From: Trichomonas vaginalis G3
Taxonomy: Eukaryota; Parabasalia; Trichomonadida; Trichomonadidae
DNA length: 64,000 bases
Reading direction: 5' to 3'
Assembly: GCF_026262505.1 (NCBI RefSeq)
Contig: NC_067203.1
Coordinates: 8,866,001-8,930,000, forward strand
Under the pieces are notes generated by a model, which worked only from the letters and a program-made list of their open reading frames with translations, was not told the origin of the DNA and made no database searches. Shown in pieces: positions 22,846-32,262 of the stretch (position 1 is its first letter; each line of letters begins with the position of its first letter). Made by a program: the position numbers and the translations under genes.

Positions 22846-24448
22846 TTACTGACCTGCTGCCAAAATCTGCTCGATGGAAGCTGTCGTTATGCCAATCTGA
22901 GGAGCCCCAGCAGGTTTCATCGAACGAATCTTCAAAAGAGCATCTTCCGTGAAAAGTGCTATTGGTTTTGTAAACTTCTTTGCTCTCAATTCATCTGGAC
23001 CGTCTCTGTCACCAGTATATTGTATTTGAACTGTACCAACAGTTGAAATACCACCCATAAAGTCTTCTGAGTCAGCAAATGGAATGCCAAGCCAAAAGTT
23101 TGAACGGTCTCCATTTGTATATTGAGTTTTTTGACCTCCTGTATGAGTCCATACTTTCACATATGGCATAATAGAACTTTGCATTTCAGGGTTAATGGTT
23201 GTTGTGAAGTTGTTGTTAAAGTTCATAGCATCTAATGTCAAGTTGTATGACCTCATATCCTCAACTGTAGAATATTCTTCTCTTGGATAATATTTGCCAT
23301 CTATGTTTATATGATATTTAATACCGGGGTTGTAGAAACAAGAATAGTCATTTATAGTTCGTCTGAACAGTACAAACATAGTATCTGCATGTTTCATTGC
23401 AGTTGTTAAAGCAATATCTGTTCTTGCACCTGGGTCAGCACTTTGGTTTCCAACTTCACCTGCAAAGTCTTTGACAGATATTTGGTGTATAGGGAACATA
23501 AGTGGAACTGCAATATATTTGGCAGCTAAAGCATTTGAAATATCTGGGTCCAACATATAGACTGCAAGTCTGCTTTCTATTCTCTTGCATTCAAATTTTT
23601 CGCATGTAAACTTAACTGGGTCCCAAGCAGTTCCAGCAGCATTGAAATAATAGTTTACTTCATTGTTGAGGTTTGAGAAACCAAAGTCTAAGTCAACTTT
23701 GTCTTTGCAAAAGTCACAGAACTTGGCTCCACCAGTTCCAGCTACAGTAATGCTGAATGGGTCTTGTGTTGGTGCAATGACTAAGTTATTTTGCTTGGAG
23801 TAAGTTCGATAGAAATTTTTCCTGCACAGTTTGGCAAGTATCTTAAAACCTGAAGATGAGGAAAGATGACAAAGGAACTCTAAGTTTCAGTTTTACTTTG
23901 GTTACTGCTGCAGCAGTTTGTCCAGAAAGGTTAACATAAACTCCTGGAACGTTAGGGTCAAGTCTTCTTATTTCTCAATAGTTGCATACTGGTCTGTTTG
24001 TTCTCTAGCTTGTGGTTGTACTGAGTTTCTCAAAGCGAACCATTCATAGTTTGCCCATGTTACTGTTTGAACTAAGTCAGAGTTAGAATATATCTTATAT
24101 CCCATGAAAACTTCTGGAGCATATTGGTATCCGACATAGAAAATTCCATTGCAACCTTTCTTGTCAGACAACTTGGCAGAAGGTTTTATTTCAATGTCTT
24201 GTTCCACGTATAAAGAATGAGTTGTCAATAGAAATAATATGAAACCTGTCGCAAGCAATATCTACTGTTGTTGAAGAACCTTCTCCAAACTCACCTACGT
24301 TTCCATAAGAAACAGCAGTTGTATATTCGTAAGTTCCAGGAACTATTTCTGACCTTCTAATGGCATTGTCGCATTCGTTATACCATTCGGAAACATTTCC
24401 GTTCATGGCATCCAAAACTGTTGGCGTTATATTCTGAGCGGCGTACAT
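22846..24448 (-). pseudogene. Major capsid protein (double jelly-roll type), broken
   Basis: Starts MYAAQNITPTVLDAMNGNVSEWYNECDNAIRR. It contains YVEQDIEIKPSAKLSDKKGCNGIFYVGYQYAPEVFMGYKIYSNSDLVQ near the first barrel, and NALAAKYIAVPLMFPIHQISVKDFAGEV, MFVLFRRTINDYSCFYNPGIKYHINIDGKYYPREEYSTVEDMRSYN and NNFTTTINPEMQ in the second. Length (about 530 residues), beta-rich composition and position fit the Polinton major capsid protein. Its C-terminus (RAKKFTKPIALFTEDALL...) matches the partial gene at the right edge of the window. Broken (about four breaks). Confidence 0.75.
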
Positions 24449-24449
24449 T

Positions 24450-25784
24450 TCATATGGGTAAAAATATAGAATAGTTGGATTTATGTGTCATAATAGAACC
24501 CACTCGACCAAGCTTTACTTTCTTCCTGACTGAGTTTTTAACTCTTCTTTTTCCTTCATTGCCACTACTTTCACTAGATGAAGTTACTTCTTCACTACTT
24601 TCACTTTGTTCTACTCTTCTTCTTTGGTGTCGCTTTTGGTAACTTGCCCTCTGCTTCAAGTTGTTGCATCTTTGCCTCATGTTCACCTAGTATGTTGTAA
24701 ATTTCCCATGTCCTTTTTGCCTTTGGGCTCTGGTCGCCCATCTCAGGTAACCTATATCCTAGAAAGATTTTGTCATAGTTTGTATTTGAGTCTTCGCGTA
24801 TTGTTTGCATGACTCTTTCCTGAGTTTCCGGTTCAAGCTCTTCAAACAGAGCTTGTCCATATGGAATAAGCTCGTTTCCAAATATATGTTTTTGTAGCCA
24901 TTCTGGTTTTCTTTCCATGTTACCAATAATATCTTTTGTGAATGGGAAAGCTTTTACCCAATGTTTCAGTCTTGCGTCATTTATTTCTGTAGTTGGTTTT
25001 ATTTTGTCAAGGAACATGTTTTTCAATACTAACATTTCATTTGGTACTGTCCATTTGAGTTTTCTTAAATATTCATCCCTTCTCAGTTCATTGTCTGCAA
25101 AGTAAGTTTTTATGACATTTTGCAAACTTTCGTTTGCAAGGTCATGTACAATAGGTTCTCTTCCTTCTCTCTCCCTAACTTTCTTTCTAAACTCTTCACC
25201 AAATATACCATCTCTATGGTTCTGTGTAGTTCTTTGAGATAAATGTTCTAGAACGTCAGGTGTTATATTTCCATCAGCCATGTTCATTTCATACTGGTCC
25301 AAAATATCTGCATGTTTCATATCTTTCAATGGCATTAAAGCCGCGCTGAAAATACCAGCTATATCTGGTTCACCATTCACTTCCATTGCGTCTACAACTT
25401 CTTGGAATTGAGGTTGTAAGTTTATGAACCACCTATCCGGATTAGCTTTATGACCCCATCTCATTGTAGTTCCATAGTCTGCAGAAACAAAAGTAGGTTT
25501 GTTTCCATATTGGTTAGGTTCTGAATGAACTTTAAACAATGTTTCATTTCTATATGTTTTGTTGAAATTTAACCTTTTATTTTCACCGAGTTCAGCCAAA
25601 GATTGAACGTTATATGGTCGTAAGTAAAAAGGATTATTGTATTTGCGTACATTATCTTCAGTACTTCCATTCTATGCTGAATATTTTCATCTGATGTTGG
25701 AGTCTTTTGTATGTCGGCGAACATTTTTCGATATTCTTCTACTATGTCAGCCGAATTTTTCTTAGACTCTTGGAAAGATTCCAT
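24450..25784 (-). pseudogene. Element 1 hypothetical protein, serine/lysine-rich tail, broken
   Basis: Long helical protein beginning MESFQESKKNSADIVEEYRKMFADIQ. A large middle part has TTMRWGHKANPDRWFINLQPQFQEVVDAMEV and FDKIFLGYRLPEMGD-like blocks, and it ends in a serine/glutamate then basic tail (SESSEEVTSSSES, KKVKLGRVGS). The ATG is two bases after the stop of the upstream gene (25787), so the two form a tight cassette downstream of which lies the capsid gene. I do not recognise the family; a scaffold or virion protein would fit the context. Broken (about two breaks). Confidence 0.55.
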
Positions 25785-25786
25785 AT

Positions 25787-27892
25787 TCACCTCATACTCT
25801 TTTGAGGGTCAAGATTTTTCGGCTGTTCCAAATCTTCATCTAGTTCTGTGAAGTTAGTTTCCAAAGGAGGGACTTGTTCATTTCCTTCAGGCTCTTCTAG
25901 CTGTTGTTGCTGAACTATTTCTTCCATGTCTGGTTGTATCTGAACTTCTTCCTGTTGAGTTTCTTGTACCTCATCTGCTGGCATTTCATATATTCCGAGA
26001 CCGTTTTTAACAAGTTCCCTATCTAAGTCATCCGGACTCATAAACCTTTCTTCTTTCGTTCCGTCTCTATTTTTTACGCGTTTCATGAAGAGAGTTGAAT
26101 TATCATTTAGCTCTGACACCAAATATCTCGGAGTAAATTCATTCATGTCATTTGGATGATATGCTATTAAATCATATCCCTTAGCGAGCTTGTATTTTCC
26201 AGGTTTGAGATTATATCCCATTTGATGCTGAACCATAAAGCTAAATAGGTTCGGGTCAGTATTTCCTTCCTTGAACTTTCTAATAGCTTCTTTATATCTG
26301 TCACTAAAGTCAAGAGTATCTGGGTAACCATAATCTTCCTTAAGCATTTTTAAGAATTCTTGGTTTCCTTTTTCTCTACTTCTTTTATGTCCTTGCTCTG
26401 TTTGTGGTTGTTGTTGTGCAGGGTTTTGAACTGTTGGTTGTTGTGCAGGGTTTTGAACTGTTGGTTGCTGTGCTGGTTGTGGAGGTGGTTGTTGTGCTGG
26501 TTTTGGTTGTGGTGCAGGGTTTTGAACTGTTGGTTTTGGTTGTTGTTGTTGTTGTGCTGGATTTTGAACTGTTGGTTTTGGTTGTTGTTGTGGTGCTGGA
26601 TTTTGAACTGTTGGTTGTTGTGTTGGTTTTGGTGCATGCCTGTGTCTGTGTCCATGTGACAATGTAAATGTTTTAGGTAGTCCTGGTGCAAGTGCTTCTC
26701 TTGGAGGGTTTGGTGGTATATAAGTTCCACCAGCTGGCACATATGTTCCATCTGCAGCATAATGTCCTACCTGACTTTTCGTTCTTAAGAAAGCATTTAC
26801 TAGGTCTGTTTTGGTCTGTTGTAACTCTTTTTCTTGACTTTCCACAACAGTTGCTCTAACGGCGTCATAGGCACTTTGAACTGCCTGTCTCGTTGCTGCA
26901 TCTGTTATTTTCGTCATATTTTGTGCTACTTCTCTTAACTCTTTGTCGAAACCTTCAGACTTCAGTTTCTTTCCAGATGAGAAGTCGTTCACTAGTTTCA
27001 CCTTACTATGAAGAGCTTCGAAGGCATTCTTAAAGTCAGCATTCGTTAAAGCTTCATTTGAACTGTCTTCATCCGCTTGTATTTTTGTCTTTATTGACCC
27101 TAGAAGTTGGGCTGCTTTAGCGTTGGCTTGGGCATCTAACCAGTCATTATTAGCTTTTATATATTCTGCGCTTTTCATTGCCTTTTGCATGGCTGCGTCA
27201 TTATTTTTACTTTCTTGTGCTAAGTTTTCATACTGTACGGTTTGGTTTTGCAACTGTAAAAGTTTTTCTGCCTTTACATTTGCTTCAACTTCTTTTTTAT
27301 ACTCATCGCTATCCATATATGTCTTCAGGGCTTTTTGTTTTATTTCTTCATCTTTCAGTACTTTATATTGAGTAGTATGGTTTTTCAAATTTATAACATC
27401 TTGTTCCATTTTTGCTACTTCTGCTGCTTTTTCTGACACTTTTTTCGCATATTCCTCTGTACTTAGTTCTTTCAGTTGTTCTTCTTTCTTCTTTTTCTCT
27501 ACGTTTAACTCATTGAGTTTCTTTGTGTGTCTGTCATATTCTAGTTTCTTTTCGTTTTCACTTATTTGTTTCTGTATGTCTATGTTTGACTTTTTGACAT
27601 CTGTTATTTGATTTTTGAGTGAACTCAAATTCATTTGACTTTGAGGGTTATAAGCTGTTCCGTCTGCAGCCCCACCAAAGCCTGCCATTTTCGCTAAAAG
27701 TGCCGCTCTTAAACCTCCACTCTGTGCACCAATAACTCGGTTTAAAAGCATAGGGTTGCTTGACATTTGTTGCAACATAGTGGGGTCATTCATCATTTGT
27801 TGTTGCAACTGTTGTTGTGGTGTCAGTTTTACTATTGGATGTTTCAATGCTCCCTTCCTCTTACGTATATTCTTACGTAGCTTACGTGGCAT
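25787..27892 (-). CDS. Large coiled-coil, P/Q-rich element protein, 701 aa
   Basis: Looks whole. Start chosen at MPRKLRKNIRKRKGALKHP (27892), a basic head like viral core proteins; the 20 upstream residues are from an AT-rich leader. Then come a glutamine/methionine-rich region (PQQQLQQQMMNDPTMLQQM), a glycine/alanine patch (GAQSGGLRAALLAKMAGFGGAADG), and about 250 residues of coiled coil. A proline/glutamine repeat region follows (PKPTVQNPAQ type, about 10 imperfect copies), then a folded C-terminal domain (LSFSDRYKEAIRKF... LKPGKYKLAKGYDLIAYHP) and an acidic glutamine-rich tail. Probable structural or DNA-packing protein (inferred). Confidence 0.65.
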   Translation of the reverse strand: MPRKLRKNIRKRKGALKHPIVKLTPQQQLQQQMMNDPTMLQQMSSNPMLLNRVIGAQSGGLRAALLAKMAGFGGAADGTAYNPQSQMNLSSLKNQITDVKKSNIDIQKQISENEKKLEYDRHTKKLNELNVEKKKKEEQLKELSTEEYAKKVSEKAAEVAKMEQDVINLKNHTTQYKVLKDEEIKQKALKTYMDSDEYKKEVEANVKAEKLLQLQNQTVQYENLAQESKNNDAAMQKAMKSAEYIKANNDWLDAQANAKAAQLLGSIKTKIQADEDSSNEALTNADFKNAFEALHSKVKLVNDFSSGKKLKSEGFDKELREVAQNMTKITDAATRQAVQSAYDAVRATVVESQEKELQQTKTDLVNAFLRTKSQVGHYAADGTYVPAGGTYIPPNPPREALAPGLPKTFTLSHGHRHRHAPKPTQQPTVQNPAPQQQPKPTVQNPAQQQQQPKPTVQNPAPQPKPAQQPPPQPAQQPTVQNPAQQPTVQNPAQQQPQTEQGHKRSREKGNQEFLKMLKEDYGYPDTLDFSDRYKEAIRKFKEGNTDPNLFSFMVQHQMGYNLKPGKYKLAKGYDLIAYHPNDMNEFTPRYLVSELNDNSTLFMKRVKNRDGTKEERFMSPDDLDRELVKNGLGIYEMPADEVQETQQEEVQIQPDMEEIVQQQQLEEPEGNEQVPPLETNFTELDEDLEQPKNLDPQKSMR

Positions 27893-28192
27893 TTTAAGTG
27901 AAGTAAAAAACGGTTTTTGACAGATGTTTATATGACACTTTTTGTTCAGCACAAAAAACTACTCGGTCAAAGTGTTGTCAGTTTTGTAAAATAACCGTCC
28001 TATCTCATTCTATAAGGGGAAAAAGGCTTCTCAAAGTATACTTCCTTGGAACGCCTGTAACTTTTCCTGTAGCGACGATAGACCCTTACTTGTCCGGACA
28101 AAGTTATACTATTTTGAGTGCTCTACAAAAAAGTCAACGGCTGGTCGGCTGGGGTTCGGTCCTCCTCTTGGGTCTTGGGAAAAATTTCTTAT

Positions 28193-28290
28193 GGGCTAGA
28201 GGGCGCAACGCGCCTGGAAGCCCTCCGAATATAAACTTCATTTATACTAAACATCTTCAGGGCTAGAGGGCGCAACGCGCCTGGAAGCCC
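28193..28290. repeat. Duplicated 31-bp GC-rich motif
   Basis: Two identical 31-bp copies, 28193-28223 and 28260-28290, each with the core GGGCGCAACGCGCC, itself a 5-bp-arm palindrome (GGCGC-AAC-GCGCC). Copies are 67 bp apart, GC-rich in an AT-rich setting, and close to the presumed right end of element 1. Could be part of the element terminus. Confidence 0.85.
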
Positions 28291-28758
28291 CACTACCTTT
28301 TTTTTATTATAAGTATAATTTCAAAATTTCTTTTTTTCACAAAAAAAAATTGATAATTGAATGGAACAAATAGTTCGTTTTTTTAGATGTTTTCTTCTAA
28401 ATACTGGCGCTTATACTAGATAGAAACTTCTATCGGTATTCTCGGCGTAATACTTTCGTATGAGTGATGCTATCTCGGACATAGTCAGAGATTAATCTTT
28501 CGACGAAATGGTAGAAATATTTCTTTTGAAATATTTTAGGGGCTCTGAGGAACAGCCAGAAGGTCTCCGCCATTTCAACCGTACCTAGAAAATTAATCTC
28601 AATATATTATGTTGGGTCGTCGCAGTGATTCACTGTTAATCATCACTTTAGCGTTGCTTCGCCAGCTTTAGAATGTATCTAAAAAAGTAGTAATTAATAA
28701 AATCTGTAATTATGGAATATTTTACAGGCGTGAAGAATGTAAAAAGTTCTAAAATTAC

Positions 28759-28837
28759 GATTCTCGAACTTATTATTATTTTTGATTGGAATACTATTTT
28801 AATATTTCAATCAAAAATAATAATAAGTTCGAGAATC
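28759..28837. repeat. Perfect 30-bp inverted repeat (hairpin)
   Basis: Left arm 28759-28788 and right arm 28808-28837 are exact reverse complements (arm starts GATTCTCGAACTTATTATTA), with a 19-nt loop. No gene overlaps it. It may be a foldback relic, a MITE-like tip, or a transcript-end hairpin. Confidence 0.95.
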
Positions 28838-28894
28838 TAATTTTTACTTATGCACCAGTTAAACTTTTATTTTTTAAATAAACTATTTCTATTA

Positions 28895-29080
28895 AAAGAT
28901 TTTAAACGTTTTTTTTAAATCTGCACAGTTTCTTAATTTCGAGTTTAAAATGATATATACTAGAATATATAGATATGATTAAATTGTATGAAAGATTTTA
29001 AACGTTTTTTAATTCTTCACAGTTTCTTAATTTCAAGTTTAAAATGATATATATTAGGATATCTAGATATGATTAAATTG
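28895..29080 (+). repeat. Tandem duplication of about 90 bp before the fusion gene
   Basis: Copy 1 at 28895-28986 and copy 2 at 28991-29080 share AAAGATTTTAAACG..., CACAGTTTCTTAATTTC and GATATGATTAAATTG with a few differences. It lies directly upstream of the transposase-protease gene and may duplicate its upstream control region. Confidence 0.85.
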
Positions 29081-29152
29081 ATTGGGTTTCATTATTTATT
29101 AATTTTGAACTCTATTTCAAATTTGATAAGATTTTTATATCTTTTAATCACT

Positions 29153-29159
29153 TCATTTA
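29153..29159 (+). promoter_or_regulatory. Initiator (Inr) box
   Basis: TCATTTA lies 5 nt upstream of the ATG at 29165, matching the trichomonad initiator TCA+1YWYW that normally sits within about 20 nt of the start codon. It supports the internal start rather than the longer frame from 29069. Confidence 0.6.
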
Positions 29160-29164
29160 TCAAC

Positions 29165-31159
29165 ATGGATGAACCATGCGATGAAGATATCATCACCAAG
29201 ATAAAAGAATCCAGAAGGGCGAACATTGTTGTTACTGTTACACCTGAGAATTCCGACACAGATGAAGAGCCATTAAATGAAGAAGAGGCAAAAGAGATGA
29301 CATTGACCAATCCAATGCCCAGGTTCTCGATTTCAATATTCATCAGGATGCATCCAAAGCTCCAGCTCCGATCATTGTGCAACTTCACATATGAACAGTT
29401 GGAATACCTCGCTGACATTATTGAATCCAACTGTGGAAGGGCCAGAAGAGGAAGGAAGGTCAAATTTTCAACAATCGAGTCTCTCTTCCTCACGCTCACA
29501 TATTACTGCACATACTTGCCCTATTCAGCATTATGTCCGTTGCTACATATTTCCCAGTCATGCTATTCCAAATTAGTTACAAGAACTACCAATGTTGCAT
29601 TTCCAATCTTTGCGAGCTATTTTCTTCCCAATCACTGTCCACCGTTAACTTCAATGAAGAACAAATTTACAAACTTCCCTGATGCTGTTGCAGCTGTAGA
29701 CAGCACTACAATTCCTTTCAACATTCCTTCGGTAAAGGAAGAGAGGCTTTATAGTTGGGATGAAAAAAACCACTGCAACGGTATTAAGCTCCAAGTCCTC
29801 GTGTCACCAGATGGAAAAGCCATACATCAAAACGTTGAGTTTATGGCTGCAGTCCATGACAAGAAGATTTTCGATTTGTCAAAAGTCTCGGATTTTTTGA
29901 CAGTAAAGCGAGGATTTGATGATTACCAATATCCTGTACTTGCCGACCGGGGCTATATTGGAATCCAGAAATATCACCTTACTGCCGTGGTGATGAAGAG
30001 AAGCCACGAAGAAGCAGACGTTGAACGCAACAACGCCATTGCCCAAGACAGGCAGATTGTCGAGCGTTTCTTTGCACGTTTCAAGTCATGCTGGTCCTGC
30101 ATGAAAAATGGTTTTCGAGGTGAGCGCACATCACTTCCTCTGATCATATCAGGTTTAGTCGGTTTGACAAATTATAACATTGATGGATCACCCCTGAATG
30201 ATAATGAAGAGTTACTCCTTTTCGAAGATTTTACACCAACAAAGGTTCTTCCTTCAAGCGATACCGTCGCTGCTGTTGTTGCACCCTCCATGAAACCATC
30301 AAAGCGGAACATCATTGCTGTCGCTCATCAAGCTGTCGATATCATACAGTCATCACAAGAGGCGAACTACCTTTACCCAATTAAAGGTGGTATTGTTGGT
30401 CTTCATAATATGGGAAATACGTGTCATTTGAACGTATGTTTACAGGTTCTGTTCTACATATCCGAAGTGAGAACAGAAGTTTTGAAGGTTGCCAATCAGT
30501 CCTCTCCCATCGTAACAGAGATGTCAAGTATCTTTACAAATTTGAATTCATTGAAGTCCAAAGGATTAGTCTTCGTTCCCCATGAACTTGCCACATTACT
30601 TGGTAACTCAACATATGAGGCACAAGATTGTGATGACACGATGACAAGATTGATCACAGATCTCGCAGAGCAAATACCAGGAATCGGTCAACTCTTCCGA
30701 ATCACTTACCGTGATAGTGCCAACGAACAAACAAATTGCTACTCGATTCACACCAGAATTGGAGAACCAGATCTCGATCATGCCATTCAACATCATTTGT
30801 CAACTACAAGGAACACATCATGGCCACAATTCTTGACTTTCGACATTCAGAGAGAGTGGCAGAATGATTCGATTCATCAAGTCATCTTTGACTTCCCGAA
30901 AAAGTTGACACTCCCAACAGTCGAAAGGCAAAGATATCAATTGGTTGCAATTGTTGCCTATTGCAATTTTCATTACGTGGTCTTTTTGCAAAAAAGTGCA
31001 TATTGGATCATGATCAATGATGAAGTCGCATACTCTGTTCCATCAACAGATATCAATGCATTGAAGGGATGCTCAACTGCTGAGATGCCACCTTTATGGT
31101 ACAAGACTCTCGAACACAAATGGCTCGCAAAGATGCTCATTTATCGAATGGTTCAATGA
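29165..31159 (+). CDS. DDE transposase fused to ubiquitin-specific protease domain, 664 aa
   Basis: One uninterrupted frame with two enzyme parts. Residues about 55-330 are a Harbinger/IS5-type DDE_Tnp_4 transposase: a helix-turn-helix (FSTIESLFLTLTYYCTYLPYSALCPLLHIS), then D179 in AAVDSTTIPF, D261 in VLADRGYIG and E300 in QIVERFFARF. Residues about 405-664 are a peptidase C19 (USP) domain. Its Cys box is GIVGLHNMGNTCHLNVCLQ (C420) and its His box is YQLVAIVAYCNFHYVVFL (H603), with WIMINDEV (N618/D619). All expected catalytic residues of both domains are present. Start chosen by the Inr box; the upstream 32 codons are AT-rich leader. No flanking terminal repeats were found, so it may be a host gene or the core of a transposon whose ends I cannot see. 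Confidence 0.85.
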   Translation: MDEPCDEDIITKIKESRRANIVVTVTPENSDTDEEPLNEEEAKEMTLTNPMPRFSISIFIRMHPKLQLRSLCNFTYEQLEYLADIIESNCGRARRGRKVKFSTIESLFLTLTYYCTYLPYSALCPLLHISQSCYSKLVTRTTNVAFPIFASYFLPNHCPPLTSMKNKFTNFPDAVAAVDSTTIPFNIPSVKEERLYSWDEKNHCNGIKLQVLVSPDGKAIHQNVEFMAAVHDKKIFDLSKVSDFLTVKRGFDDYQYPVLADRGYIGIQKYHLTAVVMKRSHEEADVERNNAIAQDRQIVERFFARFKSCWSCMKNGFRGERTSLPLIISGLVGLTNYNIDGSPLNDNEELLLFEDFTPTKVLPSSDTVAAVVAPSMKPSKRNIIAVAHQAVDIIQSSQEANYLYPIKGGIVGLHNMGNTCHLNVCLQVLFYISEVRTEVLKVANQSSPIVTEMSSIFTNLNSLKSKGLVFVPHELATLLGNSTYEAQDCDDTMTRLITDLAEQIPGIGQLFRITYRDSANEQTNCYSIHTRIGEPDLDHAIQHHLSTTRNTSWPQFLTFDIQREWQNDSIHQVIFDFPKKLTLPTVERQRYQLVAIVAYCNFHYVVFLQKSAYWIMINDEVAYSVPSTDINALKGCSTAEMPPLWYKTLEHKWLAKMLIYRMVQ

Positions 31160-32262
31160 AGAAAATCCATAACATTCTCCTAAGATTTTTTTTAATTTAT
31201 CTCAATTAAAAATTTTATTATATCCTAAATTAATTTTGTAAACTATTTTTGAATAGTTTACAATTTATCCTAATGGAACCCATATGCGGGTTCAATTTCT
31301 GGTTTATCATCTAGATATATTATGAAAGCCACTTAAAGGGTGATTGATTTTAGGATGTTCTTAGAAGATTTTTCGTTCATTTATATTAATTTTGTATTCC
31401 CGATTTACATTCACTAGCAAATCAATGCATTTCACACTTTAAATGACAATTAAATTCTAAGACATTGCTAGAACTGCAATTTCCATAAAAAGTTTTAGTG
31501 TAAATTGCTTAAATAAATAATTATTTTCATTATTTTTCTCCAACAAGCTTGAAAATCAAACGAAAACTTTACAAAATACTTATTTACTCATTTGTAAATA
31601 TAAATTTCTAACAATTTTTATCCTGAATTTAACATAATACTGTATTTCTAAAATTTGCACTAGTTCATTCCTAATTGATGCTCGGATTTCGGTATTCCAT
31701 ATGTGGTATTACATATTTCAATAAAAGGCACTTAATGTGCATTTTCTAATTCAATTAGATTTGCACATTAAGTGCCTTATTATTATAATAACTTTAATAT
31801 GGAATAAGTCGAGTTTATTCCAATATACGAGCTTATGCTCATATGTCGGGTTAAAATCTGGCGTTTGGCAATGTCGCAAAACGCCGATATGCTAATTCCT
31901 AAAAGAATTTTTTTATGAAAAAATTCTTTATTCGCAAAAGGTATAGTATTTGCTCATGTACGAACATATGCGAGAAATTCCCAATATAACAATAGATTCG
32001 AATATTGAATTAATAAATATTAATTTTTATATACGATCAAATTTCGTCCAAAATTTTATGACAAAAGATCTATTTTTTGTTATCATCATCCTGTTTTGCA
32101 TGATTTCCTCTCATTTATATTGATTTCGGCTCTTAATGACAATTTTTTATTCTTCAAAAAAATTAGAATTTCGTTTTCATTCATTTAGCATTACATTTAT
32201 TAAAACATCTCATAAAATATTTATTACAAAATGATCACACTCTGTTGTTATCAATAACAAAA
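31160..32262. other. Non-coding region with several hairpins
   Basis: AT-rich 3' region between convergent genes. Clear inverted repeats are: 31239-31262 (GTAAACTATT arms, 4-nt loop); 31725-31741 with 31762-31778 (17-bp arms, AAGGCACTTAATGTGCA); 31860-31885 (GGCGTTT arms); and 31902-31929 (12-bp arms). No gene seen. The 31239 hairpin may mark the transcript end of the fusion gene. Confidence 0.8.

Larger units (their letters stand above)
13737..28300. mobile_element. Virus-like element 1 (Polinton/PLV-type), broken
   Basis: Contiguous block of virus-type genes: KilA-N family genes, FtsK/HerA packaging ATPase, primase-helicase, penton-like protein, major capsid protein and a coiled-coil protein, mostly on the minus strand in the right two thirds. 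No family-B polymerase, integrase or protease is seen, so it may be a Polinton-like virus or a Maverick that lost its integration module. Terminal inverted repeats were not found; the left end may lie in or beyond the gap. The copy is broken in several genes, with about fifteen apparent breaks in all, while other frames are still long, so it looks fairly young. Ends are approximate. Confidence 0.8.
27893..29164. other. Non-coding boundary region
   Basis: Stretch of 1.27 kb with no gene. It contains two copies of a 31-bp GC-rich motif (28193-28223, 28260-28290), a poly-T run near 28300, a perfect 30-bp-arm inverted repeat (28759-28837) and a tandem duplication (28895-29080). The segment 28400-28680 is less AT-rich and has small stems (for example GAAATATTTCTTTTGAAATATTT), but I cannot identify an RNA gene. 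The right end of element 1 probably lies before about 28330. Confidence 0.7.

Noticed and set aside
26350-26760. Extra frames on both strands over the P/Q-rich segment
   Set aside because: Side effect of CAA/CCA-type repeats in the large coiled-coil gene.
12519-28400. Terminal inverted repeats of element 1
   Set aside because: I compared the sequence after the gap with 27.9-28.4 kb by eye and found no convincing match.
28400-28680. Possible structured RNA gene (SRP, RNase P/MRP or snoRNA)
   Set aside because: Less AT-rich and has small stems, but none of the conserved motifs of these RNAs could be placed.
29069-29164. Upstream start of the fusion protein giving a hydrophobic N-terminus
   Set aside because: The extra 32 residues are translated from AT-rich leader and duplicated DNA; the initiator box points to 29165.
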